NCBI GenBank assembly: GCA_910579725.1
Contig: CAJTUD010000070.1
Span: forward strand, 1-14,298
Source of the DNA: an uncultured Oscillospiraceae bacterium
Lineage (GTDB): Bacteria > Bacillota > Clostridia > Oscillospirales > Oscillospiraceae
Direction: 5' to 3'
DNA: 14,298 nt
In this document: positions 6,360-13,530 of the stretch, one piece after another
Numbering within the stretch: position 1 is the first letter of the stretch
Layout of the letters: each line of letters starts with the position of its first letter
Translations under genes and position numbers: made by a program
The notes under the pieces: generated by a model
The model's input: only the letters and a program-made list of their open reading frames with translations
What the model was told of the DNA's origin: nothing
Database searches by the model: none

Positions 6360-7250
6360 ATGAAACTCGGCACATTGCAGCTGTTCGCCCATGTCATGGA
6401 GCAGGGCAGTTTTTCCAAAGCGGCGATCGCCGCCTTTACCACCCAATCCAATATCAGCAAGCAGATCAGCAGCCTGGAAGAGGAGATCGGCGTCAGGCTC
6501 TTTGAACGCAATAATCAGGGCGTCGCACCGACCCCCGCCGCTGTCTGCCTCTCCATGGGACTCAAGGAGCAGCTCCCCATGATGAAGCGGCTTCTGGAGC
6601 AAACCCGGAAGGCCGCAGAGGCAGAGAATCTTTCCCTGAAAATCAGTATCAGCGATTCCATGTCCATCAATCATATCACGCCTCTGCTGACCGCCTTTCG
6701 CGGAAGCTGCCCGGGAGTGGAACTCAAGCTCATTGCCCAACCCCAGGAGAACATCCTGCGAAGCTTGGCGGAGGGGGACGCCGACGTGGCCCTGATCTAT
6801 TCCGTATGGCCCACCGACGCGGCCTGCGTAACCCGCAAGGCAATCACCCGGACCAGCCCCTGCATCTATTATTCCAATCAGGAGTGGCCGGGGGCGGTGA
6901 CGGTGGACACCTTCCGGGATGCCGCCTTCGTCCGCCTGGAATCCAGCAGCATCGATGCCATGCAGGACCTCCCTTACGCCCCCCGGCAGGTCATTTTTGT
7001 GGACAGTCTGCGAAGCCTGCAATTCTACGTGGCTGCGGGCATGGCTTGCGCAGTGCTGGGAAAATCCCAGCTGCTGCTGGACAGCGCCGACATTGCCACC
7101 TGCGAGCTGCTTTGCGCCAGAAGCAAAGTGGGGACGGACGCAGTATGGATGACCAGCAACAAAAATCCTGCGATTTATCTGTTCAAAAAGAACATTGAAG
7201 CGATGCTCTGCGGCAGAACGCAGCGCTCCGCCGCCGGCGCATCGGAATAA
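6360..7250 (+). CDS. LysR-family transcriptional regulator
   Basis: 296 residues, the normal LysR length. The N-terminal winged helix-turn-helix is clear: LQLFAHVMEQGSFSKAA (6-22), TTQSNISKQISSLEEEIG (27-44), RLFERNNQGVAPTPA (46-60). A linker helix precedes an effector-binding domain (about 90-285) with the usual start LKISISDSM and DADVALIY (140-147) near the first subdomain. The variation QSNISKQISSLEEEIG for the more common QSAVSQQIKALE is within family range. ATG 6360 has AGGAGG at 6346-6351. The gene is divergent from the flavoprotein/YjiH/small membrane protein group and 171 nt separate the two starts, the classic layout in which a LysR protein regulates its neighbour in response to a pathway metabolite. 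Ligand unknown. Confidence 0.94.
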   Translation: MKLGTLQLFAHVMEQGSFSKAAIAAFTTQSNISKQISSLEEEIGVRLFERNNQGVAPTPAAVCLSMGLKEQLPMMKRLLEQTRKAAEAENLSLKISISDSMSINHITPLLTAFRGSCPGVELKLIAQPQENILRSLAEGDADVALIYSVWPTDAACVTRKAITRTSPCIYYSNQEWPGAVTVDTFRDAAFVRLESSSIDAMQDLPYAPRQVIFVDSLRSLQFYVAAGMACAVLGKSQLLLDSADIATCELLCARSKVGTDAVWMTSNKNPAIYLFKKNIEAMLCGRTQRSAAGASE

Positions 7251-7255
7251 TTTTT

Positions 7256-7295
7256 CGGGGGAGAGCCCGCCGTGTTTCTGGCGGGCTCTCCCCCG
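7256..7295. terminator. Perfect 16-bp hairpin between convergent genes
   Basis: CGGGGGAGAGCCCGCC (7256-7271) pairs without mismatch with GGCGGGCTCTCCCCCG (7280-7295) around an 8-nt loop. It starts 5 nt after the LysR stop and lies 27 nt past the stop of the convergent flavoprotein gene, so it probably serves both. A T-run (TTTTT, 7251-7255) precedes rather than follows the stem on the plus strand, and the minus strand is followed by A's. Neither direction therefore has a textbook U-tract, and termination would rely on the very stable stem or on other factors. Confidence 0.7.
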
Positions 7296-7322
7296 GATAT
7301 CAATGCTCACTATGGAAAAAGG

Positions 7323-8723
7323 CTATTCCTCCGCCGCCAGTCTGCGGCCCATCAGCACCCCCATCACCGAGGCCATCATCAGCCCCCGGGTCCAGCCGCT
7401 GGAATCCCCCAGACAGTAGAGGCCCTGGACGTTGGTGCTCAGGCTCTCATCCATCTTCACACGGTTGGAGTAGAACTTCAGTTCCGGGGAGTACAGCAGC
7501 GTCTCTGTGGAAGCGAAGCCGGGAACCACCTCATCCATGGCCTGGATAAAGTTGATGATGTTGATCATGGCCCGGTAGGGCATGGCCGCTGTGATGTCCC
7601 CCGCCACCGCATCTGGCAGGGTGGGACGCACGTTGGAGAAGTTGAGCTCCTTCTGCCATGTCCGCTTGCCGTCCAGAATGTCGCCGAAGCGCTGGACCAT
7701 AATGTGGCCCGCCCCCAGCATGTTGGTCAGCTCCCCCACCTTCTGGGCGTAGGCGATAGGCTGGTTGAAGGGAAAGGAAAAATTGTGGCTGCACAGAATG
7801 GCCAGATTGGTGTTGTCGCTTTTCAATTCCTTGTAGCTGTGGCCATTGACCACCGCCAGATCGTTGTCGTAGTTCTCCTGACTGACAAATCCCCCAGGAT
7901 TCTGGCAGAAGGTGCGCACCTTATTCTTGAAGGGCTTGGGATAGCCCACCAGCTTGGACTCGTAGAGCACCCGGTTCACCGTCTCCATCACCTCGTTGCG
8001 GACCTCCACCCGCACGCCGATGTCCACGGTGCCAGGCTGGTGGGCGATGTTGTGCTCCGCACACAGGCCCTCCAGCCAGTCCGCCCCCCGACGGCCGGTG
8101 GCGATGACAGTGTGCCGGGCCCTGATTTCCAGTTCTTCCCGGCCGTTGGTGATCCGCACACCCCGGCACACCGCTCCCTCCAGCATCAGGTTTGCGCACT
8201 CATAGCCGAAAAGGATCTCCACGCCATGGCTGAGCAAATACTGCTCGATGGCGTAGTACAGCTCCTGGGCTTTCTCCGTACCCAGGTGGCGGATGGGACA
8301 GTCCACCAGCTTCAGCCCCGCCCGAATGGCCCGCTTGCGGATGGCCTTTACCTCCTCTGTGTTCCCCAGGCCCTCCACGTGGGAATCCGCGCCGAACTCC
8401 AGGTAGATTTGGTCCGCATAATCAATCGTCTCCTGGGCCTTCTCCGCGCCGATCAGGGAGGGCAGATCTCCCCCCACCTCGTAGCTCAGGGACAGCTTTC
8501 CGTCGGAAAACGCTCCCGCGCCGGAGAAGCCGGTGGTGATGTGGCAGTAGGGCTTGCAGTTGACGCACTTGCCCGCCTTGCTCTTGGGACAGCGGCGGTC
8601 CTCCACTGCTCTGCCCTTCTCCACAATCAGGATCTTTTGTCGGCTGCCCTTCTTCAGCATTTCCAGCGCGGTGAAAATACCCGCCGGGCCTGCTCCGATA
8701 ATCACAACGTCTTTCTGCTGCAT
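7323..8723 (-). CDS. COG2509-type FAD-dependent dehydrogenase (NAD(P)/FAD-dependent oxidoreductase)
   Basis: 466-residue cytosolic flavoprotein of the uncharacterised FAD-dependent dehydrogenase group (COG2509-like, by memory). Visible marks: FAD motif VVIIGAGPAGIFTA (6-19) with Glu35 in ILIVEK, and a cysteine cluster C45-x7-C53-x2-C56-x3-C60 in the segment CPKSKAGKCVNCKPYC. Then come TTGFSGAGAFSDGKLS (63-78), HTVIATGRRGADWL (about 207-220) and the C-terminal FAD loop YCLGDSSGWTRGLMMASVMG (about 434-453). The cysteines are spaced so that they could bind a metal or iron-sulfur centre, but this is unproven. ATG 8723 is preferred over TTG 8726 because AGGAGG stands 6 nt before the ATG. It is monocistronic on the minus strand, with its own promoter at 8779-8807. 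The reaction is unknown. Confidence 0.92.
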   Translation of the reverse strand: MQQKDVVIIGAGPAGIFTALEMLKKGSRQKILIVEKGRAVEDRRCPKSKAGKCVNCKPYCHITTGFSGAGAFSDGKLSLSYEVGGDLPSLIGAEKAQETIDYADQIYLEFGADSHVEGLGNTEEVKAIRKRAIRAGLKLVDCPIRHLGTEKAQELYYAIEQYLLSHGVEILFGYECANLMLEGAVCRGVRITNGREELEIRARHTVIATGRRGADWLEGLCAEHNIAHQPGTVDIGVRVEVRNEVMETVNRVLYESKLVGYPKPFKNKVRTFCQNPGGFVSQENYDNDLAVVNGHSYKELKSDNTNLAILCSHNFSFPFNQPIAYAQKVGELTNMLGAGHIMVQRFGDILDGKRTWQKELNFSNVRPTLPDAVAGDITAAMPYRAMINIINFIQAMDEVVPGFASTETLLYSPELKFYSNRVKMDESLSTNVQGLYCLGDSSGWTRGLMMASVMGVLMGRRLAAEE

Positions 8724-8730
8724 CAAAAAC

Positions 8731-8751
8731 CTCCTCCCCGCCCCGGAGGAG
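8731..8751 (-). promoter_or_regulatory. Leader hairpin that buries the Shine-Dalgarno of the COG2509-type gene
   Basis: On the minus strand CTCCTCC (8751 to 8745), a 7-nt loop and GGAGGAG (8737 to 8731) form a perfect 7-bp stem. The right arm is the ribosome binding site of the gene starting at 8723. When folded, the mRNA would hide this site; something (heat, ligand, protein or a trailing ribosome) may open it. C/T-rich complements can also occur by chance beside a strong SD. Confidence 0.55.
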
Positions 8752-8778
8752 CGGACAAAACATCAGTACTTTATCTTT

Positions 8779-8807
8779 ATCATACCCAACCGCTGCATAC
8801 TTGTCAA
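8779..8807 (-). promoter_or_regulatory. Strong sigma-A promoter for the COG2509-type gene
   Basis: On the minus strand: TTGACA (8807 to 8802), a 17-nt spacer, TATGAT (8784 to 8779). This is close to the housekeeping consensus with ideal spacing. The predicted start near 8772 gives a leader of about 49 nt that contains the SD-burying hairpin. Confidence 0.85.
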
Positions 8808-8907
8808 GGGAAGAACGCTCCGTTTTCATTTCCAGAAAATTTTTTTGCACTCGGTGCGCCGATTTCCCTCCCTGAAACGAATATATCTTACAGAAGGCGG
8901 TGAGAGA

Positions 8908-9447
8908 GTGGAGCAGGAACAGAAGTGGATACGGGACATCCAGCGGCGAAACTCCCGGCAGGCCGCGGAGCGGCTGATCGACGCCTACTACGACGAGATC
9001 TACCGTTTCGCCTGCCGTCAGACCGGAAATAAAGAGGATGCCATGGATCTGACCCAGAATATCTTTCTGGCAGTTCTCCGGGCCCTGCCCTCCTATGACC
9101 GGAGGAAGGCGGGTTTCCGTACCTGGCTTTACCGCATCGCTGTCAACAAATCTGTGGACGCCCGCCGCCGGATGGGACCGGAGACAGTACCCATCGAGGA
9201 ACTGGAGCTCCCGGCGGAGGAGGACTTTGTCCCGGCCATACAGGACCGGATCCTGCTAGAGCAGATCGAAGCATTTGTCTCCCGGTTGGAGCCGGAGGTG
9301 CAGGCCGTATTTCGTTTGCGCCTCTGGGGGGAACGGACCTTCCCTGAGATCGCCGCCATCCTTAACCGGCCGGAGAGCGCTGTGAAAAGTCAGTACTACC
9401 GCCTGTTGGGGCGGCTGAGAAAGGAGTTTGACCCCCATGGAACATAA
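8908..9447 (+). CDS. ECF-type RNA polymerase sigma factor (sigma-70 family)
   Basis: 179 residues, usual for an ECF sigma factor. Sigma region 2 spans about 22-88: LIDAYYDEIYRFACRQTGNK, then the conserved DAMDLTQNIFLAVLRAL (44-60, normally E-D-x-x-Q-x-x-F) and FRTWLYRIAVNKSVDARRR (70-88). Region 4 spans about 118-172, with LEPEVQAVFRLRLW and the helix-turn-helix FPEIAAILNRPESAVKSQYYRLLGRLR (145-171). GTG 8908 is taken as the start: AAGGCGGTGA (8894-8903) matches 9 of 10 bases of the full anti-SD complement, and the family homology begins just after. The frame is open far upstream, but that sequence is antisense to the flavoprotein gene. Its stop overlaps the start of the next gene. I found no clear sigma-A or ECF-type promoter in front of it. 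Confidence 0.93.
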   Translation: MEQEQKWIRDIQRRNSRQAAERLIDAYYDEIYRFACRQTGNKEDAMDLTQNIFLAVLRALPSYDRRKAGFRTWLYRIAVNKSVDARRRMGPETVPIEELELPAEEDFVPAIQDRILLEQIEAFVSRLEPEVQAVFRLRLWGERTFPEIAAILNRPESAVKSQYYRLLGRLRKEFDPHGT

Positions 9448-10171
9448 TAACCGGATTCCCATGCCCTCACCCGAGGAGCGGCAGGCCGCCATCCGCCGGA
9501 TTGCCCGGCAGGCCACAGACAAATCGCCGCCTCTGTGGCTGCACCTGCCCTTGTCCGCGCTGGTGTTCGGTGTGGAGGACTGCCTGTTTCTGGCGGTACT
9601 GCTGGCTTTTGCGCCTGCGGCGCTGGCCTTCATGCCCGCAGAGAGCTATGCGGAGCATCTGACGGCGGTGCTGTTCCTCACCTCTCCCCTGCTGTACGCC
9701 GCCGCTCATGGGCTGACTATGTGGAAGGAGTCCCTCAACGGCACACTGGAGTGGAAGCGGACCTGCCGTCTGCCGCTGCAAACACTGATGGCTCTGAGAA
9801 TGCTGCTGTTCGGCGGGGCGGCGGTGCTTGTGTGCGTGCCGGTAAACCTGCTGCTGTGGCGGGCCAGCGGCGGGGCGCTGCCTTTGGTCCGGGTGCTGGG
9901 GGTCTCCTTCTCCAGTCTGTTTCTCCACGCGGCACTGTCTCTGGCCTGCCGAAAGCTTTGGTGGGGAGCGGCCGTCCCGGCGGCCGTCTGGGTACTGGCG
10001 GGGACATGGGCCCTGTACGGGAACTCCCGGGCCGCAGACCTGCTGCCGCAAATCCCCACCGCCGTTTTTTTCCTGCTGGCCGGGGCGGGGCTGGCACTCT
10101 GTGCCGGCCAGCTGCGGACCATGCTCCGTAATCCCAACAAAGGAGGATTCATTTATTATGCTTTCCGTTGA
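9437..10171 (+). CDS. Six-helix membrane protein encoded with the sigma factor (possible anti-sigma/sensor)
   Basis: 244 residues, family not recognised. An approximately 40-residue cytosolic-looking N-terminus rich in charged residues (SPEERQAAIRRIARQATDK) is followed by about six helices: 46-66, 74-94, 118-140, 148-170, 175-194 and 205-225. The tail is short. No HxxxCxxC zinc anti-sigma motif is present. ATG 9437 has AAGGAG at 9421-9426 and overlaps the sigma gene by 11 nt, so translation is coupled. Membrane proteins encoded directly after ECF sigma factors are often anti-sigma factors that hold the sigma at the membrane, and the charged N-terminus could do this (inference). Alternatively it could be a membrane subunit of the ABC exporter encoded next. 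Its last 14 nt overlap the ATPase gene. Confidence 0.85.
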   Translation: MEHNNRIPMPSPEERQAAIRRIARQATDKSPPLWLHLPLSALVFGVEDCLFLAVLLAFAPAALAFMPAESYAEHLTAVLFLTSPLLYAAAHGLTMWKESLNGTLEWKRTCRLPLQTLMALRMLLFGGAAVLVCVPVNLLLWRASGGALPLVRVLGVSFSSLFLHAALSLACRKLWWGAAVPAAVWVLAGTWALYGNSRAADLLPQIPTAVFFLLAGAGLALCAGQLRTMLRNPNKGGFIYYAFR

Positions 10172-11009
10172 ACATGTCACAAAAAAATACGGCGGCTTCA
10201 CCGCCCTGGAGGATATCTCGCTGACCTTCACCCCCGGCGTTTACGGTCTTCTGGCCCCCAACGGCGCAGGCAAGACCACCCTTATCAAGATGCTCGCAAC
10301 CCTTCTCTTCCCCACCTCCGGGCAGATTCTGTGGGACGGAGAGGACATCCGCGTCTTGGACGGAGAGTACCGGGGGCTGCTGGGCTATCTGCCCCAAGAT
10401 TTTGGCTACTACCCCTACTACACGCCCCGGCAGTTCCTCCTCTACGCCGCCGCCCTTCAGTGTATTCCCCGCCGGAAGGCGGAGGATCGGATCGAGCAGC
10501 TTCTGAAGCTGGTGGGGCTGGAGGACGCGGCCGGCAGGAAGCTACGGCAGTTCTCCGGCGGTATGCTCCAGCGGGTGGGCATCGCCCAAGCTATGCTGGG
10601 AGACCCCCGGCTGCTGATTCTGGACGAGCCCACTGCCGGACTGGACCCCCGGGAGCGGGTACGGTTTCGGAACCTGATCCACTCCCTGTCCGCGGACCGG
10701 ATTGTCATCCTCTCCACCCACATCGTCTCCGACATCGAGACCATCGCCGGGCAAATCGTTATGTTCCGGGACCACAGGCTTTACTGCTGCAACAGCCCCG
10801 CCGCCATCTGCGCCCGGTTCCACGGGAAGGTGTTTGAGGTCCCGGCAGGGACGAAGCTCCGGGAAGGAGAGTTTCTCCTTAGCGAACGGCAGGGGGAGCA
10901 GGGAGCCATGATGCGCCTGCTCTGCGACGCGCCTCCTCCGGGCGGCGTTCCCGCAACGCCGGGGCTGGAGGACGCGTTCCTCGCCATCTACCGGGAGGGT
11001 ACGGCATGA
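10158..11009 (+). CDS. ABC transporter ATP-binding protein (ABC-2 type exporter)
   Basis: 283-residue ATPase. Walker A is APNGAGKTT (33-41), with Ala instead of the usual first Gly. Other motifs: Q-loop Gln80 (LGYLPQDFGYY), signature FSGGM (132-136), Walker B LLILDEPTAGLD (152-163), switch His188 (LSTHIVSDIE). The FSGGM signature and the LPQDFGYYPYYT stretch are typical of ATPases that serve ABC-2-like permeases in Firmicutes. After residue 200 comes an extension of about 80 residues (accessory domain, DUF4162-like position). ATG 10158 follows AAAGGAGG (10139-10146) by about 11 nt, a little long. The frame runs further upstream only through the preceding gene. The last codons overlap the first permease as ATGA. 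Presumed to drive export through the two permeases that follow. Confidence 0.94.
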   Translation: MLSVEHVTKKYGGFTALEDISLTFTPGVYGLLAPNGAGKTTLIKMLATLLFPTSGQILWDGEDIRVLDGEYRGLLGYLPQDFGYYPYYTPRQFLLYAAALQCIPRRKAEDRIEQLLKLVGLEDAAGRKLRQFSGGMLQRVGIAQAMLGDPRLLILDEPTAGLDPRERVRFRNLIHSLSADRIVILSTHIVSDIETIAGQIVMFRDHRLYCCNSPAAICARFHGKVFEVPAGTKLREGEFLLSERQGEQGAMMRLLCDAPPPGGVPATPGLEDAFLAIYREGTA

Positions 11010-12169
11010 CTCTGCTTAAATACGAATGGCGGAAGCTGGCGGGAACGCCTGCACTGTGGGCGTTTCTGGCTCTGTGCTTTCTCTTCAACTGTTTTTTGCT
11101 GTTTGCCTCCCTGTGGACCTGCCGGACGTTCAACGAGGGCAGCGCAATCGCCGCCCAATTGGGACAGCGGGTGGATGCGGACTTTGTGGAGGGCCTTGCC
11201 CAGCTGCCGCAGACGGAGGAGCACCTGAAACTGCTGGACTTTCTCCGGAAAATGGACAATCCCCTGGAGCATTACGACAGCAGCACCCAGCGGCAGATGT
11301 ACGGCCGTCTGCTCCAGGACGCGCCGCTGGCGGCATCCCTGATGGACTGGAAACTCCGGCAGGCGGCGCGCCGGGCTGAGCATCTGGCGGAAACCGGCTC
11401 GGCGTTGGATTTTTTCGCCGGACCGGCAACAGAGGAGGCCAACGGAATTCTCTACCGGCTGTTCTTCAAAGCTCTGCTGACAGAGGGAATCCTGCTGGGC
11501 GTTCTGGTGATGCTCAGTCTGACGGATCATGAGAGAGTCCACCGGACTACGGCGGCGGTATGCTCCTCTCTGGTCGGCAGGAGGCTGTGGCGGATCAAGA
11601 CGCTGGCAGGAGTGGCCGCCGCACTGGCGCTGTATCTGATTTTGGCGGCGGCCAGCTTCGCGGCCTATTTCGCCCTGTGGGACTATTCCGGCGTGTGGGG
11701 GGCCAGCATGGCCAGCCAGTTCAACACCGGAATTTTTCATGAGAGCAAGTTCAGCTATGACACCTACCGGCCCTTTCTGCCCTGGGCGGATTTCACCGCC
11801 GGAAGCTATCTGCTGGCTACGACGGCGCTGGGGGCGGGTCTGGTGGCGGTGTTTACCCTGCTGGCGGCGGCCTGTGGAACCCTGGTGAGGAACGCTTACG
11901 CCTCCGCCGTGGGGCTGGCGGTCCTTACGGCAGGCAGCTGGGGCATCTGGTACGCCAGCTATCTGCGAGGATGCTGGGCGGTGTTTGTGCCGCTCTCCTT
12001 TTTGCCGGTCAGCCTGTGGGATCAGACCCTGGGGTGGTTTACCGAGGGAGGCATCCTCTATTTTATTCCATGGCAGGAGACGGTTACTGCCGTCGTGTGG
12101 CTACTGCTGGGCGGAGGCGGAATGCATCTGGCTCTGAAACGGTTCAACAGAAAGGACGTGGAGGTATGA
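11006..12169 (+). CDS. ABC-2-like transporter permease 1 with large ectodomain
   Basis: 387 residues, no strong family recall beyond ABC-2-like. A first helix at about 16-37 is followed by a soluble segment (about 38-150) rich in charged residues (QLPQTEEHLKLLDFLRKMD). Further helices follow at about 151-172, 199-224, 264-290, 299-318, 322-337 and 358-376, ending in LKRFNRKDVEV. The one-helix, large soluble loop, several-helix plan is that of ABC-2 family permeases whose ectodomain lies outside the cell. ATG 11006 overlaps the ATPase stop (ATGA), and its TGA overlaps the next start in the same way. Its N-terminus (LLKYEWRKLAGTPALWAFLAL) is like that of the second permease (LFWQEMRKIWRPGILAALAV), so the pair are distant paralogues. 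They probably form a heterodimer (inference). Substrate unknown. Confidence 0.85.
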   Translation: MTLLKYEWRKLAGTPALWAFLALCFLFNCFLLFASLWTCRTFNEGSAIAAQLGQRVDADFVEGLAQLPQTEEHLKLLDFLRKMDNPLEHYDSSTQRQMYGRLLQDAPLAASLMDWKLRQAARRAEHLAETGSALDFFAGPATEEANGILYRLFFKALLTEGILLGVLVMLSLTDHERVHRTTAAVCSSLVGRRLWRIKTLAGVAAALALYLILAAASFAAYFALWDYSGVWGASMASQFNTGIFHESKFSYDTYRPFLPWADFTAGSYLLATTALGAGLVAVFTLLAAACGTLVRNAYASAVGLAVLTAGSWGIWYASYLRGCWAVFVPLSFLPVSLWDQTLGWFTEGGILYFIPWQETVTAVVWLLLGGGGMHLALKRFNRKDVEV

Positions 12170-13398
12170 GTCTGTTCTGGCAGGAAATGCGGAAAATCTG
12201 GCGGCCCGGCATACTGGCGGCGCTGGCAGTGCTGGGGGCGCTGTACTATATGCTGCGGCTGAGCTTCTTCGTGGAGCAATTTGACGGAGGCCGCTGGCTC
12301 TGGAACGAGCAGGCAGCGCAATATCAGCTGCATCTGGCGCTCATAGACCGGTTCGGCCCCATTCTGGAGTTTGAGGACATCCCGGCTCTGGAGCGGCAGC
12401 TGACGGATGAGAAGTACCGGTTCGAGCAGCTGGTGGAAAACATCCCGGAGGCGGCTGCGGCCGGACTGACCACCTATGACGCCGTCTATACCATCTATAG
12501 CCACGGCGCGGAGGCTGCCAACCAGTTAACCGCTCCCGGCGTGGTGCTGACAGCGGAGGAAGCCTACGAAATTCTCAATGACGTGAGGAAAAACACCAAC
12601 TACAGCGAGATCTATGCCCTGGACTACTTTTTGAGCAGGACAAGCATCTATACGGACGACGCATTTGCTCTTTCCGACAGCCCCCATCATAAGGACGATA
12701 CGCTCCAGGTGCAGGCGCGGCTGGCGGAACTGGACCGGCAGCGGGCATTGGGCATTAACCTTCTGGGAGAGTTTCCCCGGCAGTATACCCTTGACTACAT
12801 CAAGTTCGCGGCGGTATGGGTGGTGCTCAGCGTGATTTTGCTGCTCTCCCCCACCCTGGTACGGGACAGGCTGCGAAGGACCAGGGCCATGCAGTGGGCT
12901 TCCCGCCGGGGACGGCGGGCGCTGGGAGTCCAGATGGCGGCAGGACTGGTTTCAGCAGCGGCGCTGTCGGCCCTGGATCTCATCCTGCTGGCCGTACCGC
13001 TGGCGGTCAAGGGGGCGGGGAACTTTCTGGACTGTCCTTTCTTTACTCGGGAGCGCAGCCCTTTCCCTTGGTTTGACTGGACCTATGGGCAATATCTGCT
13101 TGCCGCGGCGGGGATACTGGCGGCGCTGGGGGTGACTGCCGGGGCACTGGCCCTGTTTCTCTCCCAGTACAGCAGCAATTATGTACCCATGCTGCTCAAG
13201 GCGGTGCCTCTGTTCGTGGCCGTGGGGGTGCTGTTTGGCTATACGCTGACAGAGGAGATGTTCTGCTTTTTCCGCTCCAACGGACTTTTTAAAAGCGCAC
13301 CTCCGGCTTTCGAGATTCCCATTTTTGCCGCCGCCCTGGCGTTGGGACTCGGTCTGTGCGCCTGGACCTGCGTCAGGCAGAAGGGACGGGAGCTGTAA
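12166..13398 (+). CDS. ABC-2-like transporter permease 2 with large ectodomain
   Basis: 410 residues. The first helix is at about 13-30, followed by a soluble region of about 180 residues (31-211), longer than that of permease 1. It contains LEFEDIPALERQLTDEKYRF and a second stretch around YSEIYALDYFLSRTSIY. Five further helices lie at about 212-231, 255-281, 308-331, 342-361 and 383-402. The tail is short (CVRQKGREL). ATG 12166 is fixed by the ATGA overlap with permease 1 and by GGAGGT at 12160-12165, although the frame is open from 11971. It is the last gene of the sigma/membrane protein/ABC operon, 132 nt before holA, which has its own promoter. Likely partner of permease 1 in an exporter for an unknown, perhaps membrane-active, substrate. 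Confidence 0.87.
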   Translation: MSLFWQEMRKIWRPGILAALAVLGALYYMLRLSFFVEQFDGGRWLWNEQAAQYQLHLALIDRFGPILEFEDIPALERQLTDEKYRFEQLVENIPEAAAAGLTTYDAVYTIYSHGAEAANQLTAPGVVLTAEEAYEILNDVRKNTNYSEIYALDYFLSRTSIYTDDAFALSDSPHHKDDTLQVQARLAELDRQRALGINLLGEFPRQYTLDYIKFAAVWVVLSVILLLSPTLVRDRLRRTRAMQWASRRGRRALGVQMAAGLVSAAALSALDLILLAVPLAVKGAGNFLDCPFFTRERSPFPWFDWTYGQYLLAAAGILAALGVTAGALALFLSQYSSNYVPMLLKAVPLFVAVGVLFGYTLTEEMFCFFRSNGLFKSAPPAFEIPIFAAALALGLGLCAWTCVRQKGREL

Positions 13399-13419
13399 AA
13401 ATCTGTTTTTTGCAGCTCC
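13389..13419 (+). other. Hairpin over the stop codon of permease 2
   Basis: GGAGCTG (13389-13395) pairs with CAGCTCC (13413-13419). The loop allows AAAAA (13397-13401) to pair with TTTTT (13406-13410) around TCTG. It covers the stop codon and ends the operon. No U-tract follows it, so termination here is uncertain; the T-run is inside the hairpin. Confidence 0.5.
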
Positions 13420-13469
13420 GAGGAAAAAAGCGCTCTCCCACCTAGGAAAGTCGAATCCGGGCAACCATC

Positions 13470-13498
13470 TTGCGCCCCGCTCCCCAATCTGCTATAAT
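13470..13498 (+). promoter_or_regulatory. Promoter for holA, extended -10 type
   Basis: TTGCGC (13470-13475), 17-nt spacer, TATAAT (13493-13498) with TG one base ahead (13490-13491). The -10 is perfect and extended, which makes up for a partial -35. It lies 32 nt before ATG 13531, and AAAGGAAG (13513-13520) is the ribosome site. This separates holA from the operon to its left. Confidence 0.75.
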
Positions 13499-13530
13499 GG
13501 AAAAAAATTACTAAAGGAAGAAGCAGGCTT

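Noticed and set aside
8845..8887. Possible promoter for the sigma operon (TTGCAC and a TATATC further on; TGAAAC as ECF -35)
   Set aside because: The spacings do not fit a sigma-A promoter, and the ECF-like -35 would place the -10 on the ribosome site.
7272..8903. Long plus-strand open frame of 543 codons antisense to the COG2509-type gene
   Set aside because: It mirrors a clear FAD protein on the minus strand, is full of low-complexity His/Gln/Val runs and has no ribosome site or family likeness.
8554..8907. N-terminal extension of the sigma factor frame
   Set aside because: The extension is antisense to the flavoprotein gene and its promoter; sigma homology begins just after GTG 8908, which has a near-perfect ribosome site.
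9467..10231. Minus-strand frame of 254 codons opposite the six-helix protein
   Set aside because: Gln/Arg-rich shadow frame crossing the next gene start, without a ribosome site.
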